DNA of 43,280 nt, taken from contig JAHJML010000097.1 of assembly GCA_018821365.1 (NCBI GenBank), positions 1 through 43,280 of the forward strand, read 5' to 3'. Source of the stretch: Actinomycetota bacterium (lineage in GTDB: Bacteria > Actinomycetota > Acidimicrobiia > Spongiisociales > UBA11373). The first letter of the stretch is position 1; each line of letters opens with the position of its first letter. Of the stretch, positions 12,512 to 22,077 are shown in pieces. A program made the translations under genes and the position numbers. The notes under the pieces were generated by a model. It was not told where the DNA came from, searched no databases, and was given only the letters and a program-made list of their open reading frames with translations.

Positions 12512-13339
12512 TCAGGGCTGCGTCGTCGTGGTGACGGTGGTCTCGGCGCCGGTGTCGATTCCGAGAGCCACCAACTCGTCGTCGGTGAGGCAGTCGATCA
12601 GAGCCTGGGTCATCTGATCGTTGATGGCGGTGGTGTCGACGGTCTCATCCGGTATCCCCATCCACACCGTCACGACCTCCGCGAAGTTGTCGGCCTCCCC
12701 AAACGCGTCGGCGGCACAGGTGGCGCTCTCGGTGCTCACCCCGTAGATGACGAGGTCGTCCACCAGCAACAGGCGGGTGGCGTCGGCGCACGGCCCGGCG
12801 AGGGCGTCGACGAATGCGGCGTTGAACCCGGTGACGATGGTGGGGTCGCTGCCGACCACGAAGGCCTCCATGATGGTCTCGCCGAAGCCGTCCGCCACCA
12901 GAGCGGGCCCGGCGCAGACCGCCACATCGGTCGTGAACCCGAAGATCTCGATGACGGCGGGCACCGCCGAATCGATGTCAACACATCCTTCGACGACCGT
13001 CATCATCAGCGGAATCTCGCCGTCGGTCATCTGGCCGAAGATGAGCGTCGGGTCCCCGAGGCCGGCGTCGGCCGCGGCGGCAGCGGTCACCGACACCATG
13101 CGGTCCAATCCCACCGCATCGATGGCGCCCAGGGCCACGCACCCCGCCGAGGCGGCATCGAAGGGACTGGTCTCGCCGATGTCGGTGGCCAGGGCGGCAA
13201 CGACCGCCTCGGTGACCGAGGCGGCATCTCCGGCCGCCGTCGTGGCGGTCGTGGTGGTCGTGGCGGTCCCACCTCCGCCGCAGGCAGCCAACCCCAGCGC
13301 CAGCGCCACGCCGAGCGCCAGGATGGACACTCTTCTCAC
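12512..13339 (-). CDS. Lipoprotein of unknown function
   Basis: GTG start: VRRVSILALGVALALGLAACGGGGTATTTTTATTAAG lipobox and Thr-rich linker; listed ORF over-extended. Confidence 0.65.
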   Translation of the reverse strand: MRRVSILALGVALALGLAACGGGGTATTTTTATTAAGDAASVTEAVVAALATDIGETSPFDAASAGCVALGAIDAVGLDRMVSVTAAAAADAGLGDPTLIFGQMTDGEIPLMMTVVEGCVDIDSAVPAVIEIFGFTTDVAVCAGPALVADGFGETIMEAFVVGSDPTIVTGFNAAFVDALAGPCADATRLLLVDDLVIYGVSTESATCAADAFGEADNFAEVVTVWMGIPDETVDTTAINDQMTQALIDCLTDDELVALGIDTGAETTVTTTTQP

Positions 13340-13615
13340 TGTGACCACGCTCCTCCAGAGACGCTGCGATGCGGTGCCGGCACGACGGACACACGACACG
13401 AAGACCGGTGCCATGCCCGCATCCCGCAGCATGATGGACGGTTGTAAGAGATTCGCGAAGCCGGGGCAAGGAGCAGATGAGTTCTTCGGGGTCGGGCGAG
13501 CCGCAACCCGGGCGATCGGGGGCCGTCGGGAAGGGGGCGAATCGCCAGTCCATGCGGGCTGGGTACCCTGATGGCGGATGGAGCATCCGCGACTCGAAGG
13601 GGCACGGGATCGTCC

Positions 13616-14359
13616 ATGACAGGACCACCAAGGAGCCGGGTGGGTCGCCTGATCGGCTGTTGGCTGCTGCTGGCAGGAGTGACCGCGGCGTGTTCCGGGA
13701 GCGACGCTCCTCCGGAGGTTCGCGATGCCTCCACCTGTGACGATCTGGTTGCTCCCTACCAGACCCTGGTAGGTGAGTTGGTTTCTCGAGAGGGTGACGG
13801 GGACCCACTCGCGATGGAGTTGGAGGTTTGGGAGGTCCTCACCAACGTCATCGCCTTCCTCGACGATGACGCACTACCGGGCGTTGCCGCTCTCCAGGCC
13901 GACCTCGAGACCTGGGAAGGCGTGTGGCACGTCCACTACGTCGACCACGAGGAAGCGTTGGACGAGGCGCGGGAGTCGTTCGCCGATCAGCCGGACATGG
14001 TCGAGGTGATCGAGAGTGACCCCTCGGTCCTGCCGACGTCGTTTCGCCTGGGTGTGGACTGGCACTCGATCCCCGATGTCGTCGACAGACTCAAAGAGAT
14101 GCCGGAGGTGCGACAAGTGGATTCACTGAATCGCACCGTGTTCCTCCAGTATCTATCCGAGGTACGGGCCGCGCTCGACAGGACTGGTCTTGCGGAGAGA
14201 GTCGCCGCCATTGACGCCAAAGCCCGGGACCTCGGGTGCAGCATCAACGAGGTGGCCGGCCGATCGGACCTCTCGGCGCTCGACCCGGGCGGCACACTCG
14301 GTGTGGTGATCATCAACGTCGCCCGTGAGGGTTTGCCACTCGGTGAGAGCAGCCCGTGA
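13616..14359 (+). CDS. Lipoprotein with FtsX extracellular-domain-like fold (no permease domain)
   Basis: MTGPPRSRVGRLIGCWLLLAGVTAACSGS lipobox; VWHVHYVDHEEALDEARESFADQPDMVEVIESDPSVLPTSFRLGVDWHSIPDVVDRLKEMPEVRQVD matches the FtsX ECD pattern. Confidence 0.6.
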   Translation: MTGPPRSRVGRLIGCWLLLAGVTAACSGSDAPPEVRDASTCDDLVAPYQTLVGELVSREGDGDPLAMELEVWEVLTNVIAFLDDDALPGVAALQADLETWEGVWHVHYVDHEEALDEARESFADQPDMVEVIESDPSVLPTSFRLGVDWHSIPDVVDRLKEMPEVRQVDSLNRTVFLQYLSEVRAALDRTGLAERVAAIDAKARDLGCSINEVAGRSDLSALDPGGTLGVVIINVAREGLPLGESSP

Positions 14360-14512
14360 AGGCCTCCGCGGTATCGGTCATAGGGACGACCCTGCCGATG
14401 CACGACTGCTGCGGGTGCCCCACCCGGCTGGAGATGCGGACAAGTCGGTTCGTCTCGCCGACGTACTCCGCCGGAAGGCCTCCGCCACCCGCGGCAGCGG
14501 TACGCTCACCAG

Positions 14513-14923
14513 ATGCCTCACACCATCGAGCACGCGGTGCCCGCAGCCGTTGAGTACTGCGAACTCAGGGTTGCGGCCGGGTTGTCTCCCATGGATGAGG
14601 GGGCGGCGGCAGACGCTCTTCCGAGGTCGCTGTTTGCGGTGACGGTGCGCGACGGCGGCCGATTGGTGGGCATGGGCCGACTGGTCGGCGACGGCCTCCA
14701 CGTGCAGGTGGTCGACATCGCCGTGCACCCCGGTCACCAGGGCCGGGGACTGGGCCGCCAGGTCATGGAGCACATCATGGACTTCGTGCACCGCGAGATC
14801 CCCGAGTGCGCGGTCGTCAGTCTGCTCGCCGACATCGACTGGCTCTACCAGAAGTTCGGGTTCGATCTCCCCAGACGATCGGTGGGGATGATGCTGCGAA
14901 GGAGACCCGTCCCCAAGCAATAG
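14513..14923 (+). CDS. GNAT family N-acetyltransferase
   Basis: VVDIAVHPGHQGRGLGRQVMEHIMDF acetyl-CoA motif; leaderless-type TACGCT 6 nt upstream of ATG. Confidence 0.85.
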   Translation: MPHTIEHAVPAAVEYCELRVAAGLSPMDEGAAADALPRSLFAVTVRDGGRLVGMGRLVGDGLHVQVVDIAVHPGHQGRGLGRQVMEHIMDFVHREIPECAVVSLLADIDWLYQKFGFDLPRRSVGMMLRRRPVPKQ

Positions 14924-14928
14924 AGGCT

Positions 14929-15897
14929 TCAGCCTTCGATCGCCCACCAGTGCCGCACCCGGACCGAGATTCCATCACCCTGAGCCCACTCCGGAGCACC
15001 CGGCCGCCGCATCTCGAGCCGGCCGGCCCGGGTCTCGATGCGGTAGTCGGTGTGCGGCCCGCGGAACCAGACCGCCCCGACCTCGCCCTCCAACCCGGCG
15101 CCCGGCTCCACCCAGTCGGGGCGCACCACCACCCGCCCGGGCGGCGCCCCGATCAGCGGCCCGTCCACTTCCCAGGCGGGGCCGGTGAGCCGGGCGGCCC
15201 ACAGATCGATCGGTCGGGCGTAGATCTCGTCGGGAGCGCCCGCCTGCACGATCCGGCCCTCACGCATCAGGGCCACCCGGTCGGCGATCGCCATTGCCTC
15301 GGTCGAATCATGGGTGGCGTAGATGGTGGCTGTGCCGTCGGCGGTCATCCGGGCGGCGAGCTCCTCCTGGAGGTCGGCACGGAGGGCGGCGTCGAGGTGG
15401 GCGGTCGGTTCGTCGAGCAGGTACAGGGCGGCCTTCCTCGCCAGCGCTCTCGCCAGCCCGACCCGCTGCTGCTGGCCTCCCGACATCTCGGCCGGCTTCC
15501 GGCCCGCCAGATCCGGGATGCCGACTCTGGCGAGCAGCGCCCCGGCCTCCGACGCCGCCTCGGCGGCGGGTATCCCGGACCGCTGGAGTGGGTAGGCGAC
15601 GGTCTCGGCAGCGGTGAGATGGGGCCAGAGGGCGTAGTTCTGGAACACGAACCCGACCGACCGGCGTTCGGGAGCGGTGTGCCGGCCGGGGCCGGACACC
15701 GTTCGGCCGCCGATGGCGATCTCGCCGCCGGTCGGCGTCACAAACCCTGCCACCGCATACAGGAGAGTGGTCTTGCCCGATCCGGACGGGCCGAGCAGGG
15801 CGACTGCCTCCCCCTCGGCGACACTGAGGTCGACCCCGTGGAGGATCGGCGTGCCGCCCAGCGAGACGTCGAGGTCCCGTATCTCCAGTGCGCTCAC
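14929..15897 (-). CDS. ABC transporter ATP-binding protein (Fe3+/thiamine/2-AEP type)
   Basis: Walker A GPSGSGKTTLL, signature MSGGQQQRVGLARALA, Walker B LYLLDEPTAHLD; GTG start in GTGA overlap. Confidence 0.92.
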   Translation of the reverse strand: MSALEIRDLDVSLGGTPILHGVDLSVAEGEAVALLGPSGSGKTTLLYAVAGFVTPTGGEIAIGGRTVSGPGRHTAPERRSVGFVFQNYALWPHLTAAETVAYPLQRSGIPAAEAASEAGALLARVGIPDLAGRKPAEMSGGQQQRVGLARALARKAALYLLDEPTAHLDAALRADLQEELAARMTADGTATIYATHDSTEAMAIADRVALMREGRIVQAGAPDEIYARPIDLWAARLTGPAWEVDGPLIGAPPGRVVVRPDWVEPGAGLEGEVGAVWFRGPHTDYRIETRAGRLEMRRPGAPEWAQGDGISVRVRHWWAIEG

Positions 15898-17510
15898 GAT
15901 GACGCCCCGCCCCGCCTGGCCAGCCCGAGCAACCCGCCGGCGGCCAGCACGACCAGGGTCAGCAGCACGGCCATCGCCGCCGTCACGGTCACGTCGCCGA
16001 TCTGTCGCAGGTTCAGGATCACCACCGCCAAAGTCTCGCTCCCGGGACCATAGAGCAGAGCGGACATCGTCAGTTCGTGGAACGAGAACAGGAACACCAG
16101 CACCCACGCCGCCGCCACCGCCGGCCACAGCATCGGCACGACCACCGTGCGCAGCGCCGTTGCGGCCCCCGCCCCCGATGCCCGGGCCGCCCGCACGGCA
16201 TCGAGGGGGAGGTTCTCGAGCGATCCGGCGATGGGGCGATGCCCCAGCGCCCAGAACTTGGCCAGGTAGGCAACCAGGATCAGCAACAGCGAGTCACGCA
16301 GCCGCGCCCCGTACGCCAGCAGCACGGCAACCGCCAGGGCCGACCCCGGGACCGCAAAGGTCAGCACCGGCACCGATCCGAGCCAACCGCGGCGCCGGCC
16401 CCTGCCGAGGGCGGCGACCGCCCCGCCCAGCGCCACCGACAGGAAGGCGGCCGCCGCCGCCAGGAGCACGCTGTTGAGGAACGCCCCGCCCGCCCCGTCG
16501 ATGGCCTCGCCGAAGTTGGCGAGGGTCCAGTTGGACGGCCAGGGGGCCACCCCGACCGCCCTGGTCAGCGCCCGCAGGCAGAGGGCCACCAACGGGATCA
16601 GGCTGGTGACGATCACGTAGCCGGACAATCCGATCACCGGCCAGCGCGATGTCCACCCGGCGGCCGGGGTGCCCGCCGGGGTTCCCGTCCGCACCACGGC
16701 GCCGCCCAGCCAACTCCACGCATCGGACACGGCGACCGCCAGGAAGGTGATCCCCACCAGGGCGGCCGCCACCGCCACCACCCCGACGAACGCCTCCGGA
16801 TCCGCCGACAGCGCCAGGCTCCGGTAGATGCGGGTCGTCATGGTCTCGAATCCGGCCGGGGTGCCCAGCAGCACCGGGACCCCGAAGGAGTTGACGGCCA
16901 CCACGAAGGCCAGGCCCCCCGCCGAGATCAGCGACGGCCGCAACAGCGGCAACGTGATCGTCCTGAACCCCTGCCAGGCGGTCGCTCCCGAGGCGCGGGC
17001 CGCCCGCTCGAGATCGGGTTCGGCCCGCGAGGTCAGGCCGGCTGCCACCACCAGGTAGGCGAGAGGGGCGGTGTTGATCGAGATCACCACGACTACCCCA
17101 AGGGGACCGAACAGGCCGGGGAGGTCGATCCCGAAGAGATCGTCGAGGAGGCCGGCCGGTCCGAACGCCTCCGTCCACCCGAGGGCGGACACGAAGGGAG
17201 GAATCAGGATCGGCAGCAACATCCCCACCCGCAGCCAGCGCCGCCGCCCCGCCGCCGACCTCTCGGTGACCAACGCGGCGGCCGTCCCCACCGTCAGGGC
17301 GATCGCGGTCGCCGCCGCCCCGGTCCACACCGTGTTCCACACCGCGGCGGGGGTGCCCCTGCCCCGCAGTGCATCGACGAAGGTGCCCCAACCCTGGTCG
17401 AAGGCGGCGCGCACCAACTCGAACAGCGGATAGGCGATGAGCACCACCAGCAGGGCCGCCAACCCGAGGAGCGCCGTTCGCTCCCGGGCCGGGCGCGAGA
17501 GTCCGGTCAC
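15894..17510 (-). CDS. ABC transporter permease, fused double-domain (FbpB/ThiP-like)
   Basis: VTGLSRPARERTALLGLAALLVVLIAYPLFELV...; two copies of EAA-type loop (ERAARASGATAWQGFRTITLPLLRPS; AVRAARASGAGAATALRTVVVPMLWP). Confidence 0.9.
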   Translation of the reverse strand: MTGLSRPARERTALLGLAALLVVLIAYPLFELVRAAFDQGWGTFVDALRGRGTPAAVWNTVWTGAAATAIALTVGTAAALVTERSAAGRRRWLRVGMLLPILIPPFVSALGWTEAFGPAGLLDDLFGIDLPGLFGPLGVVVVISINTAPLAYLVVAAGLTSRAEPDLERAARASGATAWQGFRTITLPLLRPSLISAGGLAFVVAVNSFGVPVLLGTPAGFETMTTRIYRSLALSADPEAFVGVVAVAAALVGITFLAVAVSDAWSWLGGAVVRTGTPAGTPAAGWTSRWPVIGLSGYVIVTSLIPLVALCLRALTRAVGVAPWPSNWTLANFGEAIDGAGGAFLNSVLLAAAAAFLSVALGGAVAALGRGRRRGWLGSVPVLTFAVPGSALAVAVLLAYGARLRDSLLLILVAYLAKFWALGHRPIAGSLENLPLDAVRAARASGAGAATALRTVVVPMLWPAVAAAWVLVFLFSFHELTMSALLYGPGSETLAVVILNLRQIGDVTVTAAMAVLLTLVVLAAGGLLGLARRGGASS

Positions 17511-18460
17511 CCTCCGAACACTACGAGGTACTCGTTGAGCAGTTGGTCCCGGAGTTCCACGACCCGGTTCCAGTCGGGGTAGACCAGGCCGCCGGAGCGA
17601 TCCCAGGCGACGTCCTCGCGGATCGGGCGCCAACCCGTCGATGCGATGGCCTCCTGCCCCGCGACACTCAGGACGTGCTCCACAAAGTCCCGAGCGGCAG
17701 CCTCCCCGGCGCCGCCCGCCACCACTGCGATAGGGCTATAGATGCCGATGGCGCCGGGGGCGGGACGGGTGATGGCGATCGGCGACCCCTTGGCAATCGC
17801 GTCACGAGCCGAGGATTCGAGGGTGATCCCGGCGGCGAACCGCCCTTCGGCGACACCGGTCACGACCTCGCCGGGAGACGGCACCTGGACCGCCCCGTTG
17901 GTGGCCAGGCGCCGGTAGAAGTCGAACCCGTATCCGGGGTCGAGTGCGAACCACCCCAGGGCGCCGAGCGCCGATCCGGCAAACCCGGGGTCGGGGATCG
18001 CCACCCCCGCTGCGTACGCCGGGCCGGTCAGGTCCTCCCACGAGGCAGGCGCCGGCACGTCGAGGCCGTGGACCGCCACCATCGTCAGCACCCTGGTGCC
18101 CCACGACGAGTCGGTCCGGAACTCCTCGGGCACCGCCTCCAGGCTGGCGGGTGCCCAGGCGAGCAGCAGGCCGTCGGCGGCGTACTGGCCCATCGAGAGC
18201 GGGTCGGTCAGCCACAGCACGTCGGCGGTCAGGCCCCCCTCTCGCTGCTCGGCGGCGATCCGGGCGGTCAATTCGCCGGTGGGGGCGCGAAACACCTCGA
18301 CCTCGACGCCGGGATAGGAACCCTGGTACCCGGCCACCACCGCGTCGAGGGTCTCCTGGGTGACCGAGGTGTAGATGCGAAGAGTTCCGCCGGGATCGTC
18401 GCCGCAGGCAGACAGTGCCAGGGCGGCACCAACCAGGATGCCGAGGAATCGGGATCGCAT
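17507..18460 (-). CDS. ABC transporter extracellular substrate-binding lipoprotein (iron-type family)
   Basis: MRSRFLGILVGAALALSACGDD lipobox; LRIYTSVTQETLDAVVAGYQGSYPGVEVEVFRAPTGELTARI; start corrected from 18667. Confidence 0.88.
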   Translation of the reverse strand: MRSRFLGILVGAALALSACGDDPGGTLRIYTSVTQETLDAVVAGYQGSYPGVEVEVFRAPTGELTARIAAEQREGGLTADVLWLTDPLSMGQYAADGLLLAWAPASLEAVPEEFRTDSSWGTRVLTMVAVHGLDVPAPASWEDLTGPAYAAGVAIPDPGFAGSALGALGWFALDPGYGFDFYRRLATNGAVQVPSPGEVVTGVAEGRFAAGITLESSARDAIAKGSPIAITRPAPGAIGIYSPIAVVAGGAGEAAARDFVEHVLSVAGQEAIASTGWRPIREDVAWDRSGGLVYPDWNRVVELRDQLLNEYLVVFGG

Positions 18461-18518
18461 GAGCCAGCAACCTAGCGCTCCCCGGCAACGATGGGGTCGC
18501 GGTCGGTAGCCTGTCGGT

Positions 18519-19367
18519 ATGGATGCGATCCGCCGCATCGCCAGGCCCGTGCTCCGTTCGCCGTGCGCCGTGATGGCGTTCGAAGGGTGGAACGATGCGT
18601 CCGACGCCGCCTCGGGTGCGGCGACCTTCCTGCTGGGCCAGGTCGATGCGGAGCCGTTCGCCGTCATCGAACCCGAGGACTTCTACGACTTCCAGGCCCA
18701 TCGCCCCCAGGTCGTGATCGACCAGGGCGGCACCCGCCGCCTCACCTGGCCGACGACGGGCGCCTACGCAATCGATCTCACCCCCCAGCCCCGCGATCTG
18801 GTGGTGGTGACGGGTGACGAGCCAAACCACCGTTGGAAGACCTACACCAGGCTGGTGGCCGCTCTGATGGCCGAGTCGGATGTCGAGATGGTGATCACCA
18901 TGGGAGCGTTCATCGGCCAGGTGGCTCACACCCAGCCGGTTCCGATCGTGGCGGTCGCCACCCGCCCCGAACTCCTCGTCGAGCACGACCTCGCCGCTTC
19001 GTCCTATCAGGGCCCGACCGGGATCGTCGGCGTGATGCTGGAAGCGTGCCGGGAAGTCGGCATTCCGGCGGTGAGCCTGTGGGCCGCCACCCCTCACTAC
19101 CTGGCCGCCAATCCGAACCCGATGGCGATGCTGGCCCTGCTGGACCGGACCGCAGCCGTGGCGGGGGTCAACATCGACACCACCGAGTTGGCCGCCGCCG
19201 CCGCCGACTTCCAGGGACGGGTCGATGCCGCCCTCACCCACGACGGGGACTTCGCCGCCTATGTGCACGAACTCGAGGGCGAGTCGGTGGACGAGCCGAT
19301 CGATTCTGCCTATGCGGGCGGCATGCTCGTGTCGGAGATCGAGGACTACCTCCGCGACGGGGATTAG
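18519..19367 (+). CDS. PAC2 family protein (proteasome-assembly-chaperone-like)
   Basis: MAFEGWNDASDAASGAATFLL, EDFYDFQAHRPQV, motifs typical of actinobacterial PAC2 proteins. Confidence 0.87.
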   Translation: MDAIRRIARPVLRSPCAVMAFEGWNDASDAASGAATFLLGQVDAEPFAVIEPEDFYDFQAHRPQVVIDQGGTRRLTWPTTGAYAIDLTPQPRDLVVVTGDEPNHRWKTYTRLVAALMAESDVEMVITMGAFIGQVAHTQPVPIVAVATRPELLVEHDLAASSYQGPTGIVGVMLEACREVGIPAVSLWAATPHYLAANPNPMAMLALLDRTAAVAGVNIDTTELAAAAADFQGRVDAALTHDGDFAAYVHELEGESVDEPIDSAYAGGMLVSEIEDYLRDGD

Positions 19368-19488
19368 CCAAACTGGGCGGCCGGGGGTGCCCGCTGCCGC
19401 GGTTGTCGGCCGAATAGGGCATGATGGAGCACGGCATGAACCGAAGCCCCGACCGCGGACCCAATCTCTTCCCGCGGAGCCGACCCTC

Positions 19489-20418
19489 TTGACGGCAACG
19501 ACCGCCGCACCAGGAGCCTCGATCGGTCCGCGACCGCTGGGGGCGTGGACGACCGTCTGGACGCGCGGCGAGGGATGTGAGGAACTCGCCAGGTCCCTGG
19601 CGCATGGGGACCCGGTCCGTATCGAAGGGGACCTCCGGGCGGCGTGCATCGCCGCCAGAGCAGAGGTCCTCGTCACCACCAAGCTCACCTCCTTCGACCT
19701 GCTGCGGACCGTGGTGCCCTACCACGTCGACCTGGCCGGGGCAGGGGCTGTGGTGGCGGCCGTCGGATCAGGTCCCCATTCGGTGCTGGCGGCCCGGGTG
19801 GCGGCCCGGCTCGCCGAGCACCTCGGGGTGGAAGGCTCGTTGATCTCGGTCTCCCCAACCGCCGAGCACGATGCCGGCGCCCACCGAGCACTGGAGCGCA
19901 TCTCGGCCGAGGTGCCCGGCATCCCCTACACGCTCGTGAGGGAACCGAACGCCCGGGCACTGGTCAACGACTTGCCCCCTGATGCGCTGCTGGTGATCGG
20001 GGCACCCGGCGGCTCCTGGCTGCAGCGGCAGTTCTTCGGGCCTGGTCACCAATTGGTGGTGGCGGCCCGGACCGGCGCCGTCGTCGTCCGGGATGCACCG
20101 CTCCGGTGCTTCCACCGGGCTGATGCGCCCGCCGCCCTCGGGGCCGGGTTGCTGGTCGCCGACGCCCTGCTGCTGGCAGTCCATCCGGTGACGGCGGTGG
20201 TCGACGACGGCGCCCTGGTCGGCATCGTTCGCAGCAGCGCATTGGCATCGGCCGCCCCCGGGGACACCGTCGAGTCGATCATGGAGGATGCGGTCTTCCT
20301 GAGCATCGACGACCCCATCGAAGCCGCCGGGGATCTGGCCGACTTCCTGGACGGTGCCCCGATCCCGGTGGTCGACGGCGGCGGGCGCCTGGTCGGGTCG
20401 CTGACCCCGCCCGGCTAG
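19489..20418 (+). CDS. Universal-stress-protein-like domain fused to CBS-like domain
   Basis: ALLVIGAPGGSWLQRQFFGPGHQLVVAARTGAVVVRDAP (USP-like) followed by VADALLLAVHPVTAVVDDGALVGIVRSSAL...VVDGGGRLVGSLTPPG (CBS-like); TTG start uncertain. Confidence 0.6.
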   Translation: MTATTAAPGASIGPRPLGAWTTVWTRGEGCEELARSLAHGDPVRIEGDLRAACIAARAEVLVTTKLTSFDLLRTVVPYHVDLAGAGAVVAAVGSGPHSVLAARVAARLAEHLGVEGSLISVSPTAEHDAGAHRALERISAEVPGIPYTLVREPNARALVNDLPPDALLVIGAPGGSWLQRQFFGPGHQLVVAARTGAVVVRDAPLRCFHRADAPAALGAGLLVADALLLAVHPVTAVVDDGALVGIVRSSALASAAPGDTVESIMEDAVFLSIDDPIEAAGDLADFLDGAPIPVVDGGGRLVGSLTPPG

Positions 20419-20465
20419 CCGGCCGCCCATTTGGCGTCCGTCTGGTCGAACGAGGACGCGCTCGA

Positions 20466-20485
20466 CCCCCTCGAGATCAAGGGGG
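20466..20485. terminator. Possible bidirectional hairpin terminator between convergent genes
   Basis: CCCCCT-cgagatca-AGGGGG hairpin between 20418(+) and 20521(-) gene ends; no clear U tract. Confidence 0.35.
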
Positions 20486-20520
20486 CGAACGGACTGGGCG
20501 GCGCGTACGGCGCCGGGCGG

Positions 20521-20613
20521 CTACTTCTTCCGCTTGTGGCGGTCGGCGCGAAGACGCTTGCGGTACTTGTGCTTCGACATCTTCTTGCGCCGCTTCTTTA
20601 CGAGTGAACCCAT
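20521..20613 (-). CDS. bS22-type small ribosomal protein (AURKAIP1/COX24-like), 30 aa
   Basis: Minus strand ATG...TAG reads MGSLVKKRRKKMSKHKYRKRLRADRHKRKK*; matches actinobacterial bS22 pattern; below ORF-track length cutoff. Confidence 0.9.
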   Translation of the reverse strand: MGSLVKKRRKKMSKHKYRKRLRADRHKRKK

Positions 20614-20687
20614 GGATCCTCTAGTTGCGGGGCGCTAAGCATGGCCGCCCGGGCCTCACTGCGCAACCTCGCCTACCCTTCATCCGC

Positions 20688-21443
20688 ATGCGACCACTGA
20701 TCGGGATCACCGCCGGACACCGCAGCATCACCTCGGCGGGCGCCGATGAGCGCGCCCATGTCCTCTATGCGGCCTACACCAGGAAGGTGCGGGAGGCCGG
20801 CGGCCTGCCGGTGATACTGACCCCCGTCCCCCAGGAAGACGTTCCCGGCTTGCTCGATCGGATCGACGGCCTGGTCATGACCGGAGGCGGCGATGTCGAC
20901 CCGAATCGATATGGCGGAACCACCCATCCCGCCGTCTACGGGGTCGATGCCGAGCGAGATTCCTTCGAACTGGCACTCGCCGACGAAGCGGCGTTGCGCA
21001 GGCTGCCGATGCTGGCCATTTGCAGGGGCATGCAGGTGGTGAACGTGGCCCGGGGCGGAACCCTCATCGAAGACATCGCCACCCACGACCCCGAGGCGCT
21101 CCCCCATCAGGTGACCGGCGAAGCGGCCTATCAGGGCGTCCAGGTGGTGACGGTCGCCGAAGGGTCCTCCACAGCGGCGGCACTGGGGGCCACCACATTG
21201 CGGGTCAACTCGGTGCACCATCAGGCCGCCCGCGACCTGGCACCCGGCTTCCGGATCACGGCCACCACCTCCGACGGGATGATCGAAGCCTACGAGCCGA
21301 TCGATGCCGCCTGGCCTCTGCTGGCCGTGCAGTGGCACCCGGAGTGGCTGACCGGGGACGACTCCTCGCATCGGCTCTTCGCCACCCTCGTCGCGACCGC
21401 CGGCCGAGCCATGGCATCGGGGACCGCTGGGGCGCTTCCCTAA
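20688..21443 (+). CDS. Gamma-glutamyl-GABA hydrolase family class I glutamine amidotransferase
   Basis: MRPLIGITAGHRS..., GLVMTGGGDVDPNRYGG, PMLAICRGMQVVNVARGGTL, VNSVHHQA, AVQWHPEW. Confidence 0.92.
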   Translation: MRPLIGITAGHRSITSAGADERAHVLYAAYTRKVREAGGLPVILTPVPQEDVPGLLDRIDGLVMTGGGDVDPNRYGGTTHPAVYGVDAERDSFELALADEAALRRLPMLAICRGMQVVNVARGGTLIEDIATHDPEALPHQVTGEAAYQGVQVVTVAEGSSTAAALGATTLRVNSVHHQAARDLAPGFRITATTSDGMIEAYEPIDAAWPLLAVQWHPEWLTGDDSSHRLFATLVATAGRAMASGTAGALP

Positions 21444-22048
21444 CCGAGCAGGTAGACCCCCATGGAGCCTGATGCCTCCCGGACCGAGGCGATGATGTCC
21501 CGGCCGGAGGCCCCCACCACCGCGGGGACGCCTCCCGATCCGAGGAACTGGCGGTAGTTGCGGTAGTGATCGCCGCCGGCGATCCGTTCGATGGCGGTGG
21601 CGAAGGTCCGGATGACCCGGCCCCTGATGGTGCCGTCGGGCCGGGGGTGGTGGTCGATCACCAGCACCCGGCGGGCGACCCTCGACATCTCGCCGAGCGC
21701 CGACGCCCGATCCGGCGGGGCCATCTCGTGCAGCATCAGCATCCCGATCGCCAGGTCGAAGGCGTCGTCGCCAAACGGAAGACGGGTGGCATCCGCCTCC
21801 CGAAGATCGGCGGCGGGACCGAGACGGAATCGCGCCCTGGCGATCATGTCGGCGTTGAGATCCACCCCGGCGACCTCACACCCGGCGGCGGCATAGAGAG
21901 CCAGGTGGGTACCGGTGCCGCAGCCGACATCGAGCACCCTGGTCCCGGGTTGCGGATCGATCAAGCGAACGCCGGCCTCTCGGAACCCGCGCACCAACGG
22001 CTCCAGGAACGTGTCGTACACACGGGGGAACCAGGCCACGAGAGCCAT
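21440..22048 (-). CDS. Class I SAM-dependent methyltransferase
   Basis: VLDVGCGTGTHLALYAAAGCEVAGVDLNADMI SAM motif I; overlaps the GATase stop region. Confidence 0.88.
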   Translation of the reverse strand: MALVAWFPRVYDTFLEPLVRGFREAGVRLIDPQPGTRVLDVGCGTGTHLALYAAAGCEVAGVDLNADMIARARFRLGPAADLREADATRLPFGDDAFDLAIGMLMLHEMAPPDRASALGEMSRVARRVLVIDHHPRPDGTIRGRVIRTFATAIERIAGGDHYRNYRQFLGSGGVPAVVGASGRDIIASVREASGSMGVYLLG

Positions 22049-22077
22049 TCTGGCGCGGCGTAGCCTTGGCGAAGGTC

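Noticed and set aside
16077-17582. 501-aa plus-strand ORF opposite the ABC permease
   Set aside because: Antisense frame, Arg/His/Gln-rich shadow; the minus strand encodes a clear permease.
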